Assembly (NCBI RefSeq): GCF_000218235.1
Contig: NZ_GL945017.1
Coordinates: 2,714,952-2,778,951, forward strand
Direction: 5' to 3'
DNA: 64,000 bases
Source of the DNA: Hallella multisaccharivorax DSM 17128
GTDB taxonomy: Bacteria > Bacteroidota > Bacteroidia > Bacteroidales > Bacteroidaceae
Position 1 is the first letter of the stretch. Every line of letters starts with the position of its first letter. The notes under the pieces are model-generated. The model did not search any database and was not told where the DNA came from. It saw only the letters and a list, made by a program, of their open reading frames with translations. A program made the translations under genes and the position numbers. Shown here in pieces: positions 19,237-30,033 of the stretch.

Positions 19237-20925
19237 TTACCAACCTTTATTTTGTTTCCATTGCTTCAACTTGAGTACTTCAGACTGTGGTATTGGATAC
19301 CAGTACATCTTGGGTTGAAATACTCTTTGCTCTACTTCTGCAGGTGTATAAGAGAAACCACCCTCTGTCTTTCTTGTAATCTGCACGCCCATGAGTGGGC
19401 TTCCGAGAGTGGACGAAGCGATTTTCCAACGACGTACATCCCAGAAACGATGCTCCTCGAATGCTAACTCTACGCGCCGCTCATGCTGAATAGCTTTACG
19501 CATCTGCTCTTGCGAAAGTCCTGTTGCTATGTCGGGGAGCGATGCCCGATGCCGAACTTTATTGAGATAAACTTCTATATCAGGATTCGTTGGATCATAT
19601 TCATTAAGTGCTTCAGCGTAATTCAAATAGATTTCTGCCAAACGAAACAGCGAAACAACATGTCCGCTGCTGCTTCCTCCAGTTTGAATGTTCACATCCT
19701 CATTGAGGAACTTTCGTAGATAATAGCCTGTTTTTGTGGCATTTGGGTTAGGGATAGCATCACCACCTCCAGGATAAGCCGCAACCTTTTTGCCTTTGAA
19801 AGACGCTACATTCATCAGAACTGTCGCAGCTAAGCGCGCATCCCGATTCACATAAGGCTGTGCTGCCTTGGCCGGGTCATTCCAATCGAAGGGTGTTCCG
19901 TCAAGCATCTCATAGTCATCAACTAAGTTCTGCGAAGGATTGGTGCCTCCCTTTCCACCAAAACTTACAGGGAAATTACTCTTTTCAAAACTGGAACTGG
20001 CGCCGTATCTACGTACGAAAATATACTCTTTGTTTTGGAAATCATTCTTGAACAAATCACCATAAGAGGCAGCCAATTCATATTGATTGAGATCGATTAC
20101 AGCCTTAGCTGCATCGGCGGCAGCTTTCCACAGCGAAGCATCAGAAGGCTTGTTGGCTTCATCAATGTCACCAAAATCAACGTAAAGCGGACTGGCAGCA
20201 TAGAGCAACACGCGACTTTTCAACGCCAAAGCCGCACCTTTCGTTGCACGCCCAAAGGCATCGTTAACATTACGCCAAGGTGTAAGTTCAAGTGTATCAG
20301 CAGCCATATCGCACTCTTTAGCTATGAAATCCACAACCTCTTTCATTGTTGGTCGCGGCGTGTTCTCATAGTTTTCATTAATGCTAAGCGTGGAAGTAAT
20401 GATAGGAATCGGTCCGTATCGCTTCAACAATTCAAAGTGGAAATAGGCTCGAAGGAAGCGAGCTTCAGCACGCCACATGCGGATATCTTTCAGGTTATTG
20501 GCATATTCCACCTGCTTGTCTGGATCCAATCGTGTAATATCAAGATTGATATGGTCGGTATTCTCCAGCAAAGTACAACATTTAGAGATACCCGAGAAGA
20601 AGCGATTCCAATTGTCATCAGGATTGTTCAAAGCATTCCACGAGCCATTATTAAACTGCTGAATATTCGACGACTCAATAGCAAATTCTGCATCATCTGT
20701 TGCTGCTGCCAACGTTGCTCCACTTGAAAAGCGATCTAAACCGTCAGGGAGCAGGGAGTAAGCGTAGGTGAGATATTGTCGCGTCCGATTATAAGAATCA
20801 AACGTTGCAGTCTTATCAATAAACGAATCTTCCTCACGATCCAGAAAGTTATTACACGAACTGAGGGTGAGCACCATGCCTATTGCCACTAAAGTGAGGC
20901 TATTTGAAAAAAACTTTGTGTTCAT
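19237..20925 (-). CDS. SusD-like outer-membrane lipoprotein (second pair)
   Basis: 562 residues with lipobox LSSC (C24, followed by NNFLD, the usual SusD start), an alpha-helical TPR-like scaffold, and the SusD C-terminal signatures FRLAEIYLNYAEALNEY and the ERRVELAFEEHRFWDVRRW block, ending in a short KGW. SusD proteins cap a SusC channel and bind the incoming glycan. It lies 28 bp after its SusC gene at 20954. It is shorter than the other SusD here (586) and differs along its length, so the two pairs probably bind different fragments of one glycan or different glycans. Confidence 0.92.
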   Translation of the reverse strand: MNTKFFSNSLTLVAIGMVLTLSSCNNFLDREEDSFIDKTATFDSYNRTRQYLTYAYSLLPDGLDRFSSGATLAAATDDAEFAIESSNIQQFNNGSWNALNNPDDNWNRFFSGISKCCTLLENTDHINLDITRLDPDKQVEYANNLKDIRMWRAEARFLRAYFHFELLKRYGPIPIITSTLSINENYENTPRPTMKEVVDFIAKECDMAADTLELTPWRNVNDAFGRATKGAALALKSRVLLYAASPLYVDFGDIDEANKPSDASLWKAAADAAKAVIDLNQYELAASYGDLFKNDFQNKEYIFVRRYGASSSFEKSNFPVSFGGKGGTNPSQNLVDDYEMLDGTPFDWNDPAKAAQPYVNRDARLAATVLMNVASFKGKKVAAYPGGGDAIPNPNATKTGYYLRKFLNEDVNIQTGGSSSGHVVSLFRLAEIYLNYAEALNEYDPTNPDIEVYLNKVRHRASLPDIATGLSQEQMRKAIQHERRVELAFEEHRFWDVRRWKIASSTLGSPLMGVQITRKTEGGFSYTPAEVEQRVFQPKMYWYPIPQSEVLKLKQWKQNKGW

Positions 20926-20953
20926 GAAATAAAGTTTCTAAATGGGACATTAA

Positions 20954-23764
20954 TTAGAATGCAAGTTTCAAACTCACACTAACAGTACGCATGAGCGGAT
21001 AACTTAAAAGATAATCTTGCTCGGCATCGCCCAATTCCCCAAGGTGATCCAGCGTAAACAAGTTAGTTGCATTCACATAAAAATAAATACTGCTCAAATG
21101 CAATGCACGCGAAACAGCATCAGATAGTTCATATCCTATCTGCACATTGCGCAGTCTCAGGAAGCTTCCATTGCGGCGCCAGAAGGTAGAAGTGCGATAG
21201 TTATTGCTGAAATCAACTGTCGACAAACGTGGATATGTAGCATCAGGGTTCGTAGGTGCCCAACTGTCAAGAGCCAAATTGGAAGCTGTACCGTTGTTCT
21301 CGAAAGAGTAGATATTGGCTCCTCGCAAATAGATGTCACGCTGAGCAACCCCTTGGAACAGCACGCTAATATCGACCCCCTTATACTTGACGCCTCCACT
21401 CAACATATAGTTCCATGCAGGAACAGTCGTGTTTCCAACGGGATGTGCATCATTATCATCGACGACTTGGTCACCGTTATAGTCTTTATACTTGATGTCT
21501 CCAGGTGCAACATGTCCAAATTGAGGTTGCGGCAAAGTGGCTTTTAACTTGCCATCACTGTCAAAATCATTAGCTGTATAGAAACCTTCAGCTTCCAAGA
21601 CGATAGGTTTCCACACAGGATGGCCTTTCTTATAGAGATAGCTTTCAGCCTTGACATCTTCTCCCTGCTCGTCAACTCGACTCATGGCATACCATGTTCC
21701 AGCCTCAGCAAAATAGGTAAGTTTGTCGCGAATATTGCCTTGATAGCGTACCTTTAGTTCAAAACCATGATTCGTCACCTTGCCCACATTCATCAAAGGA
21801 AGTATACCTCCATAGGAAGCGCCAACGAATCCAAGTATTTGTGCATAAGGAAGCGTCAGAATATCTGACTGAGTTTCGTGGAAGATATCAAAATTAACAG
21901 ACAGGTTCTTCCAAAATGTAGCATCGATTCCTACATTGAACATACGTTTCTTCTCCCATGTTACAGAAGGATTGGCCAAAGTTTTTTCGGTGAAACCAGA
22001 AGATTGAGAACTTCCAATGCCAAAAAGATAGCTTCCCTTACCGCTATAAGTTTCGTCATAAATATAGCGGGCTGAGGTTTGATTATTACCCGTAAGGCCA
22101 TAGGAAGCACGCAACTTTAAGAAGTTAATCCATGATATTGTTTTCATAAACGACTCATTGCTTACCACCCATGCAGCCGACAATGCAGGGAACACACCGA
22201 AGCGATGACCCCGTGCATAGTTGTCAGTTCCCATATAAGATGCTACCAATTCGGCGATATACCGCTTCTCGTAATCATAGGTTAAACGTCCCGCAAAGTT
22301 TACATAACACTCATCATCCCGCACATTATACACCTGATAGCGGTCGTTGAGCATCAATAACATGGCATGCAGACCATGCTTGTCGAACCGACGTTTATAA
22401 TCAATCTGTGCTTGTAATCCCACACGTGACTGGCTGGTTCGGAATCCTTCTGTAGCTGTCAGAGCAGCATCTGAGCCATATTGCATATAGCTGTAAATGG
22501 GATTGTTCTGTGCATCAACGCCAGTTTGGGTCAGGGAATAACGTGCATAATCACGCGTCTTGGGCGACGTCTCCGCCATAAAATTGTGATAGCCAAACAT
22601 AACTTTGGCGCTCAAGCCACGCACAAAAGCACTAAAATCATACTGCAAACCGAAAATAACCTGCACCGACCGTGAGTTCTCTTTATACAAACCACGATTC
22701 AAAAGATTGGCCACAGGATTCGTATATAATGAAGTACCACCAATACTACCATTCGGATTATAGACTGGGAAAGCATTAGGAGGAGTGGTCCAAACAGACT
22801 TCAAGTAGTCTTCTGCCCCGCCACCGCCAGGCGTAGTCTTCTCCGCAAGGCTCACTCCTGAATAAAGAGAGGCTCTGAAATAGCGTGTGATGTCAACATC
22901 CAAGTTGGCCCTGAAATTATAACGAGCATAATCCACATTGGCACTTTCACGTCGCTTAGAGTCTGTTCCACGATAGATACCATCATTCTGCAGTAATCCT
23001 GCCATGACATAATAGTTCAATCCGCCGCCACCTCCACGGAAGGTAAGTTCACCCATCGTCAGAGGAGTTGTATTCTTATATATTTGCTTTTTCCAATTTA
23101 CATTTGGATAAAGATAGCCATTACTGCCCGACTGATAGGCTGCAAGTGCATCATCAGTATACAAGGGCGGCTTACCGTCATTGGCAAGTGCTTGATTATA
23201 GAGGCTTGCATAATGATAAGCATCCATCGGAGTATCCATAATCGTTGGCATTTGAATACCGGTCTGCATGCGGAAACCAATCTTCGGAGTAGAGCGATAG
23301 CCTTTCTTCGTTGTAATCAACAATACGCCATTTGCGCCCCTTGAACCATAGATTGCCAATGCCGCGGCATCTTTCAACAAAGATACTGACTCTATTTCTT
23401 CTGTAGAGATATTGTCCAATGGTGTTTCAAAGCCATCAACAAAGACCAGCATCTGCTGTTTCCCGTTGAATGAACTCACACCGCGTGTGAACATATTCTC
23501 CATATAAAAGTCGTAGCCAGGTTCTCCCGATTTCTGAAGAATTGATAGTCCTGGAAGCAATCCTTTTAACGAATTGCCCACTGTTGGCGATGTAATTTCC
23601 ATAAGTCGATCACCTTTCACCGTAGAGATGGCAGCCGTCTGCGCCCACGAAGGCTGTACACCATAAGCAATATGCATCGCCGTAGTATCAGTGACATCCT
23701 GTGCATGTACTGACAAACAGAACAGCATAAGAGCACCTCCTGCAATATAATCTTTGTATTTCAT
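20954..23764 (-). CDS. SusC-like TonB-dependent transporter without the N-terminal CarboxypepD domain (second pair)
   Basis: Start chosen at ATG 23764, where the signal peptide begins (MKYKDYIAGGALML); the longer frame to 23782 would need TTG. The protein is 936 residues. After the signal (ending in VHAQ) a TonB-plug appears almost at once (SVSLLKDAAALAIYGSRGANG near 140), then a long barrel ending in VSLKLAF. It lacks the STN domain and the carboxypeptidase-regulatory-like domain present in the first SusC at 25573-28992. Short N-termini of this kind suggest import without sigma/anti-sigma signalling. It sits in the same operon between the two SusD genes. Confidence 0.9.
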   Translation of the reverse strand: MKYKDYIAGGALMLFCLSVHAQDVTDTTAMHIAYGVQPSWAQTAAISTVKGDRLMEITSPTVGNSLKGLLPGLSILQKSGEPGYDFYMENMFTRGVSSFNGKQQMLVFVDGFETPLDNISTEEIESVSLLKDAAALAIYGSRGANGVLLITTKKGYRSTPKIGFRMQTGIQMPTIMDTPMDAYHYASLYNQALANDGKPPLYTDDALAAYQSGSNGYLYPNVNWKKQIYKNTTPLTMGELTFRGGGGGLNYYVMAGLLQNDGIYRGTDSKRRESANVDYARYNFRANLDVDITRYFRASLYSGVSLAEKTTPGGGGAEDYLKSVWTTPPNAFPVYNPNGSIGGTSLYTNPVANLLNRGLYKENSRSVQVIFGLQYDFSAFVRGLSAKVMFGYHNFMAETSPKTRDYARYSLTQTGVDAQNNPIYSYMQYGSDAALTATEGFRTSQSRVGLQAQIDYKRRFDKHGLHAMLLMLNDRYQVYNVRDDECYVNFAGRLTYDYEKRYIAELVASYMGTDNYARGHRFGVFPALSAAWVVSNESFMKTISWINFLKLRASYGLTGNNQTSARYIYDETYSGKGSYLFGIGSSQSSGFTEKTLANPSVTWEKKRMFNVGIDATFWKNLSVNFDIFHETQSDILTLPYAQILGFVGASYGGILPLMNVGKVTNHGFELKVRYQGNIRDKLTYFAEAGTWYAMSRVDEQGEDVKAESYLYKKGHPVWKPIVLEAEGFYTANDFDSDGKLKATLPQPQFGHVAPGDIKYKDYNGDQVVDDNDAHPVGNTTVPAWNYMLSGGVKYKGVDISVLFQGVAQRDIYLRGANIYSFENNGTASNLALDSWAPTNPDATYPRLSTVDFSNNYRTSTFWRRNGSFLRLRNVQIGYELSDAVSRALHLSSIYFYVNATNLFTLDHLGELGDAEQDYLLSYPLMRTVSVSLKLAF

Positions 23765-23800
23765 TGTCCTATTATTTTGCAATTTAAGGTTTACTTGATA

Positions 23801-25561
23801 TTACCATCCAGGGTTTTGAATGAGATAGCCTTTATTAACTTCTTTCTGGTCAATGGCATATAAATAACAGTTATCATTCCAGAAACGATGCTCGAACACA
23901 TACGGTTCGTAATGAATATGGATCTTGTTACCATCTGTTGAGCGAATTTTCAAACCATAGAACTTACCTCTCATCACTCCTTCTTCACCGGCAATGCGCC
24001 ATCTGCGTATATCCCAGAAACGATGATCTTCGAATGCCAACTCTACCGAACGCTCATTACGGAGCTTTGTCCGGAAGGCTTCTTTCGTCATACCTGCAGG
24101 GAAATCTGGCATGCCAGCCCGTGAACGAATGAGGTTTACGGCATCATAAGCAGCCTGTGACGGTGCGCTTTCATATTCGTTAAGTGCTTCTGCATAGTTT
24201 AAATAGAGTTCTGCCATACGGAAAACAGGCCATTGCACATTGGCTGTATTGCTGCCATTCACGTGCAGTATACGCGGAACCCACTTATGAAGCAAGTGGC
24301 TCGTGCGATCCATTGCCGACTTTTCCGAACCTCCATCAAGGAAATTAATAAATGGAATTTCATCATTCCAACTGCTGCTGTGATAAGCAACAGTCTGCTT
24401 AAATCGAGGATCCAGACTATTATATATATCAATAAGGTTGTCACCGCCTTTCATATTCCAATCTGCCGGCTGACCATCTGAACGCTTCTCATAGTGCTTG
24501 ACAAAATTGAATGTCACATATAATCCAGCATCTCCCCAGGCCTTATTCATGGCCCATGTGGGCAAGTCTGCCACCAAAGGGCGACTGGTTGTCTTGAAGT
24601 TTCTATACTTCATGTTACCCAGAATGATTTCCACATTATCAGGAATAGTCCACACATCTTCATAGTCTTTATCGGGATTACCCGTGTTATAAAGATGATA
24701 ATGTCCAGAAGCAATGGCTGCATCAATGGCTGTCTTAGCTGCATCAGCTGCCTTTCTCCAACGCTCTTTGTCATAATTCCCATAGCCAATGAGCTCTTCA
24801 TGCCCAGGGAATGCCATATAAGGTGTATTGGTATTGAACAGCGGACTCGCTGCATAAAGCAACACTCTTGCTTTCAAAGCCAAGGCCGCAATGCGCGTTG
24901 CACGCCCTAACTTGGCATTGTCGGTGTAGTAATCAGGGAGATATTGTGTAGCTCTATCACAGTCAATGAGGATAGAATCTATACAATCAGAAAAAGAGTT
25001 ACGCGGACGTTGTGAAAAGTCCGTTGGTTCAATGACCTCCCTAACGATTGGCATACCACCATAACGATAAACGCTCTCCCACAACAACATGGCTCTCATG
25101 AAGTAAGCTTCGCCTGTAGCACGCTTATTAAAATCAGGGTCTCCTTCATCAAAAGGTACGTCATTGATGCGTTTCAAAATGAGGTTTGCCACGCGTGTTG
25201 TATGATTTCGCAAATAAAAACGGCAGTCTTCATCCCACGTAAAGTTGCTATTCGTATGATTACCTGCATTCCATGCAGCATTGCCCATAGCCCACGTAGC
25301 AACGTCCTCACCTTCATCACACGCAGAAGCCAACGTGGAAGACGACAACAACCGGCGGTCGGTATTTGAACTACTCATGCAGAAACCATAGGGCATTCCC
25401 TCTGCATAGAGCGTTGTCAATAACTTCTCTGCATCTGCACGTGTTGAAAAAACCTCGTTCTCTCCATAATCAACAGACGGCGGAGTTTCTAAAAAATCAG
25501 AACAAGATGCCAGCAAAACAGGAGCAAAGACCCATGCGATATATAAAAGTTTCTTTTTCAT
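23801..25561 (-). CDS. SusD-like outer-membrane lipoprotein (first pair)
   Basis: 586 residues, lipobox LLASC (C20, then SDFLETPPSVD), SusD N-terminal helices and the C-terminal block FRMAELYLNYAEALNEYE plus the ERSVELAFEDHRFWDIRRW block, ending PGW. It follows the STN-type SusC gene by 11 bp, the usual arrangement for a functional SusC/SusD pair. It should form the lid of that transporter on the cell surface. Confidence 0.92.
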   Translation of the reverse strand: MKKKLLYIAWVFAPVLLASCSDFLETPPSVDYGENEVFSTRADAEKLLTTLYAEGMPYGFCMSSSNTDRRLLSSSTLASACDEGEDVATWAMGNAAWNAGNHTNSNFTWDEDCRFYLRNHTTRVANLILKRINDVPFDEGDPDFNKRATGEAYFMRAMLLWESVYRYGGMPIVREVIEPTDFSQRPRNSFSDCIDSILIDCDRATQYLPDYYTDNAKLGRATRIAALALKARVLLYAASPLFNTNTPYMAFPGHEELIGYGNYDKERWRKAADAAKTAIDAAIASGHYHLYNTGNPDKDYEDVWTIPDNVEIILGNMKYRNFKTTSRPLVADLPTWAMNKAWGDAGLYVTFNFVKHYEKRSDGQPADWNMKGGDNLIDIYNSLDPRFKQTVAYHSSSWNDEIPFINFLDGGSEKSAMDRTSHLLHKWVPRILHVNGSNTANVQWPVFRMAELYLNYAEALNEYESAPSQAAYDAVNLIRSRAGMPDFPAGMTKEAFRTKLRNERSVELAFEDHRFWDIRRWRIAGEEGVMRGKFYGLKIRSTDGNKIHIHYEPYVFEHRFWNDNCYLYAIDQKEVNKGYLIQNPGW

Positions 25562-25572
25562 ACGAAAGGATT

Positions 25573-28500
25573 TTAGAATTGAATATTTATGCCCACATTG
25601 TAGATTTTCTGCAATGGGTAGGTATTAATCTCCGTCGCGCCACCTTTGGATGGAGCTTCAGGGTCCAAGTCAATAACATTTGTCCAGGTAAACAGATTGG
25701 TGCCGCTAACATACAAACGCAGGCTCTCCAAACCTAATACCTTGAGCTGTCCCTTGCGGAAAGTGTAGCCAATCTCTACGTTCTTCAGACGTAAATAGTC
25801 GGCATTACGAATCCAAAAGTTAGAGTCTTGATAGTTATTATCAGTATCTCGTGAGGGACTCATTGACAAACGAGGGAAGCTTATGGGTTCTCCACGCTCA
25901 TAACGCTCCTGCGTCCAACGTTCTAATATCAAGGTCTTTGCACTATTATGTGCATTGATGAATGGCCACAACGCACGGCCAAAATATTTAATGGAGACAT
26001 GGGATGCCCCCTGAAAGAGTGCTGAACAATCGAAACCACGCCAGCTGAAACCAGCAGAGAAACCATAGATAATCTCTGGAGTGGGCGAATATCCAATGGG
26101 CACCATGTCGTACATGTCAATCTTTCCGTCCTTATTCACATCAACATAACGCATGTCTCCTGGCTGTAAGCGATTGCCATTCCAACTGCTTACGGGACGA
26201 TCGAGGGCGTTGATTTCCTCCCATGAATTGTAGAATCCATCGAAAAGGAGACCAAAGAACTGTCCAACACGGCGTCCTGTACGCATTTGATAAGCATATT
26301 TCTCAGGCACTTCGTCTTGAAAGAGAATCTTATTACGTGCAAAAGAATAGTTGAAACGCCCCCAATAATTAAAGTCACGGAAGTTGCTGCGATAGTTGAT
26401 ATCGAGCTCAAACCCCGAGTTTTCCATTTCACCCATATTATAGGCAGGCAACGAAGCACCTATCAGCATGGGCGCACTGTTTCGGTTTGAGAGAATATTG
26501 TTACGGCGTTCCTTGAAGTAGTCGAATGAAACCGTGAGATGATTCTTCAGGAAATTCATGTCGGCACCTATGTTCAGCTTACGGGCTTTCTCCCATGTCA
26601 GGAACGGATTACCTAAGCGTTTCTCTTCAATCATCTGTGAATAAACAGGGTCTGAAGAGGAACCAAAATTATAGCCCGACAGCTCTCCGCTTGTAGAACC
26701 ATAGACAGAAGGCAGATACAGGAAGCGGTCACCACCAATCTTATCGTTACCAACCTCACCATAAGTAGCTCTCAACTTCGTATAAACAACCCAATTGTTC
26801 TTTGGAAAGAAAGGTTCTTCACTGATAACCCAACCTGCAGATACCGCAGGAAAGAAACCGAATCGGTGTCCGGAAGCAAAGTTCTCCGTGCCATTATAAC
26901 CCATGTTGAATTCTGCCAAATAGCGATTGGCGTAATCATAAGTAATGCGTCCCACAATTCCTTGATAAGCATTGGGAACATGGTAGGCCAGCTTGGGAGA
27001 ATAATATTTACTTTGGTTATAAAGCAAGAGTACGGTGGTCTGATGCTTTCCAAATGTTCCGTCATAATGAAGACCTGCCTCAAAATACACTTTTCTGTTT
27101 TTGTCATATTCGAAACCGCCTCCCCATGTGCTGGCTTCATTCTGTGGCACGAGAACAATCTTTGTGGGATCGCTCGGATCTCTCTTCGGAACAAAGGTCT
27201 GCATCGTTTTCACAGAGAAACGCTTACTGTTATAATAACTGTCATAAGAGGTACTTGCATGAATCGACAATCCTTTCAACAACAATCGTGATAGGTCGTA
27301 TTCGAAACGCAAGGTTGTATTAATCGTGTTGGCATTGATATCATTATAGCCATTGTTCAACAGCGCCTGCCATGGGTTTTCATCATCGATGGTGTTTTCA
27401 AGACGCACCAATTTTCCATCAACCATACCTGGAGTACCCAGTGGTGTAGCCCAGGATATTTCTTTCCAAAGGTTACTATTGCCCAGACCCGGCGTACGGA
27501 TATTATTGATTTGCGAAGACAACTGCACCGTCGCCCTAAAGTCTTGTGTGATATTAAAGTCGAGATTCGAACGGAAGTTATAGCGTGTGTCTGAGGCATT
27601 CACGTCATGATGACGGTCAATCTTCGTATACTTGTACATGCCTCCCTGATTAAAGACCCCCGCAGAGATAAAGTATTTCACGCGATCTGTGCCGCCCGAG
27701 ATATTGAAGTTGTGTTGTGTACGCATCGAAGCCTTACGCAGAAACGTGCCCACCCAGTCAGTACTGGGGTGCATGATAGGATCTGTTCCGTTACGATAGA
27801 GCTTGATGTCTTCGTCTGTAAAGCGTGGAACATAAGATGTTCCCTTAGTGTAGGCATCATTTTTCAATGCCTCGTTATACATCTCACAGTATTGTGCACT
27901 ATTCAAATAATGTGGCAGGGCTGTGGGCGATTGAACAGCAACATTGCCTGAATAGCTCAGATGGGGCTTGCCTTTCTGACCTTTACGCGTTGTAATCAAG
28001 ATAACACCATTCGCACCACGGACACCATAAATGGCCGTGGCGGAAGCATCTTTGAGAATGCTCACCGACTCAATTTCATTGGGATCAAGGCCATTATAAT
28101 TGGGACGCTCTACGCCGTCAATCATCACCAAAGGTGCAGTATTGTCAGAAAATGTGCTCACACCACGAATCAGCAGTGTAGAATTGTCTTCTCCCGGCGC
28201 GCCACTTCGCTGCATGGCAATAAGTCCAGGCATCTTACCCACCAGCATATTACTGATGTTGGCCTGTGGAGTTTGCACCAGGTCTTTTGTCGTTACCGAA
28301 GCGATAGCACCTGTCACAGAGGTCTTTTTCTGTGTTCCATAGCCCACAACCACCACTTCATTGAGATTATGGGCAGCATCCTCATCCAGGGTTATCTTAA
28401 GATTTGAATGATTCTTTACTGGTATTTCGCGTGTCGCGAAACCGATATATGAGACCATAAGCGTACTATTCGCCGGCACATCCAACGAGAACTCACCGTC

Positions 28501-28992
28501 TACATTCGTAATGGTTCCAATCTTTGTGCCTTTCACAAAAACACTTGCGCCAATGATAGGTTCACCTGTTACATCACGGACAATACCCGAGAGCTTGTTC
28601 TTATCCGATGGAGACGGCGTGTTCCCCATTGATGGTTTCGCTCCCTTTCGCTCACTGTTCTCATTCTTTCCCTTCACCAGCACTATGGTGTTGTTGTTAA
28701 AAGAATACTGAATTCCAAGCGAAGAAAACACTTGAAAGAGTGCTTTTTCCAATGGCCAATCCTTACATACACATGTCACTTTCGTCTTGGGTTGAAGCAC
28801 GCTGTTGCGATAAACAAACGTATAGTTCGTTTGCTTCTCAACCTGGCGAATAAACTGACTCACCTCTTCATTTTGAAGATTAAGGCTGACTTTGCCATGC
28901 TGCGCCAGCAACATTGTCGGTATAAGCAGCAATACCATTACCAACAAGAAACGCAGAAGACTTCTCCCTCTACTTTTTAGTTTGTTTGTCAT
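25573..28992 (-). CDS. SusC-like TonB-dependent transporter with STN signalling domain (first pair)
   Basis: 1139 residues. Signal peptide to about 31 (MLLAQ), STN domain (about 35-105, with VEKQTNYTFVYR), carboxypeptidase-regulatory-like domain (about 133-215, LSGIVRDVTGEPIIGASV), the segment NLNEVVVVGYGTQKK, the plug (SVSILKDASATAIYGVRGANG) and a 22-strand-type barrel ending in VGINIQF. STN domains contact FecR anti-sigma proteins in the periplasm, and a FecR gene lies 35 bp upstream, so substrate binding here probably signals to a FecI-type sigma factor. The likely partner, at 40653-41213, is oddly distant. Confidence 0.93.
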   Translation of the reverse strand: MTNKLKSRGRSLLRFLLVMVLLLIPTMLLAQHGKVSLNLQNEEVSQFIRQVEKQTNYTFVYRNSVLQPKTKVTCVCKDWPLEKALFQVFSSLGIQYSFNNNTIVLVKGKNENSERKGAKPSMGNTPSPSDKNKLSGIVRDVTGEPIIGASVFVKGTKIGTITNVDGEFSLDVPANSTLMVSYIGFATREIPVKNHSNLKITLDEDAAHNLNEVVVVGYGTQKKTSVTGAIASVTTKDLVQTPQANISNMLVGKMPGLIAMQRSGAPGEDNSTLLIRGVSTFSDNTAPLVMIDGVERPNYNGLDPNEIESVSILKDASATAIYGVRGANGVILITTRKGQKGKPHLSYSGNVAVQSPTALPHYLNSAQYCEMYNEALKNDAYTKGTSYVPRFTDEDIKLYRNGTDPIMHPSTDWVGTFLRKASMRTQHNFNISGGTDRVKYFISAGVFNQGGMYKYTKIDRHHDVNASDTRYNFRSNLDFNITQDFRATVQLSSQINNIRTPGLGNSNLWKEISWATPLGTPGMVDGKLVRLENTIDDENPWQALLNNGYNDINANTINTTLRFEYDLSRLLLKGLSIHASTSYDSYYNSKRFSVKTMQTFVPKRDPSDPTKIVLVPQNEASTWGGGFEYDKNRKVYFEAGLHYDGTFGKHQTTVLLLYNQSKYYSPKLAYHVPNAYQGIVGRITYDYANRYLAEFNMGYNGTENFASGHRFGFFPAVSAGWVISEEPFFPKNNWVVYTKLRATYGEVGNDKIGGDRFLYLPSVYGSTSGELSGYNFGSSSDPVYSQMIEEKRLGNPFLTWEKARKLNIGADMNFLKNHLTVSFDYFKERRNNILSNRNSAPMLIGASLPAYNMGEMENSGFELDINYRSNFRDFNYWGRFNYSFARNKILFQDEVPEKYAYQMRTGRRVGQFFGLLFDGFYNSWEEINALDRPVSSWNGNRLQPGDMRYVDVNKDGKIDMYDMVPIGYSPTPEIIYGFSAGFSWRGFDCSALFQGASHVSIKYFGRALWPFINAHNSAKTLILERWTQERYERGEPISFPRLSMSPSRDTDNNYQDSNFWIRNADYLRLKNVEIGYTFRKGQLKVLGLESLRLYVSGTNLFTWTNVIDLDPEAPSKGGATEINTYPLQKIYNVGINIQF

Positions 28993-29027
28993 ATGATATA
29001 TAGATTTTAGGTGTTAGGTGTTAGGCT

Positions 29028-29993
29028 TTATTCAATGACTACATTCCCATGGCTTACGCTGTATTTGAATTTGTATTGCAAGCTCAACGAATAAAGCACG
29101 CTTTCCAAAGTTTCATGATAAAAGGCGCCCGTAAGCAAGTCGTCAGCCAACTTCTTATTGCGAAGCTGGATGCTTACTCCATACCAGTTTTCGATTTCCT
29201 GCAACACTTCGTTCAACGGTTTGCTGTTAAATGCCAAATAACCATCCTTCCAGCGCCCGTCACAACCGTTGTCATTGTCACAGATCTCCATGCTATGCGC
29301 TGCAGATTGATAAATAGATTTTCGTCCCGGAGAAAGCCGGTAAGACTGCGGAAGGCCTTTGGCCGAAAGACGAACTGCACCCGAGAACAAGGCTGTTTCT
29401 ACCTCACCGGAATGGCATTTCACATTAAACTTTGTACCTAAGACTTCAATCTGCATGTCGTTCACATGTACACGAAATGGACAACTCGCATCTTTGGTAA
29501 CATCAAAATAGGCTTCACCTTTCATTAAAACCACCTCACGATGCTCGCCCGGCTCTACATTATAGCGCAACTGGCTATTGCCATTGAGACTCACATGGGT
29601 GCCATCGGGCAACGTTATCACGCTCTTGCTTCCGGCCTTCACATTCACGTAAGTATAAACCGGCGCTGACCGACTCAAGGACTTGAGTCCCCAATAACCA
29701 CCACCAAGCAGGGAAACCACCACCGCGATTACCGATGCATAGCGCAAAAGCTTATGAACAAACTTGCGATGCTGTTCCTTTCGTATCTTAGACTGTAGGC
29801 CATGCAATATTCTTTGCTGCGTTTCATGACTCATTTCTGTGAATTCTGATGATAGAGAAAAGTCCTCACACATCAGATTCCACAACTCATCATCGGTAGT
29901 ATGAGTCACCTCCTGCTGCAATTCCTTAAAATCTTCACGAGATAATTGTCCCAACAAGTATTGCTGATATAGATCTTCTATACGTTTTTCCAT
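29028..29993 (-). CDS. FecR-type anti-sigma factor
   Basis: Start set at ATG 29993 (MEKRIEDLYQQYLLGQ); the upstream frame to 30038 shows no coding character. The 321-residue protein has a cytoplasmic N-terminus, one membrane segment (about 83-103, YASVIAVVVSLLGGGY), the FecR domain (about 115-210, ITLPDGTHVSLNGNSQL) and a C-terminal domain with the SKPLNEVLQEIENWYGV motif that meets STN domains. It should hold an ECF sigma factor until the SusC at 25573-28992 signals. Normally the sigma gene lies directly upstream; here an ISL3 element starts 107 bp upstream instead. Confidence 0.9.
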   Translation of the reverse strand: MEKRIEDLYQQYLLGQLSREDFKELQQEVTHTTDDELWNLMCEDFSLSSEFTEMSHETQQRILHGLQSKIRKEQHRKFVHKLLRYASVIAVVVSLLGGGYWGLKSLSRSAPVYTYVNVKAGSKSVITLPDGTHVSLNGNSQLRYNVEPGEHREVVLMKGEAYFDVTKDASCPFRVHVNDMQIEVLGTKFNVKCHSGEVETALFSGAVRLSAKGLPQSYRLSPGRKSIYQSAAHSMEICDNDNGCDGRWKDGYLAFNSKPLNEVLQEIENWYGVSIQLRNKKLADDLLTGAFYHETLESVLYSLSLQYKFKYSVSHGNVVIE

Positions 29994-30033
29994 AAAATAG
30001 TTAACTTTTAAAATGTATACGCAAATACCTAAA

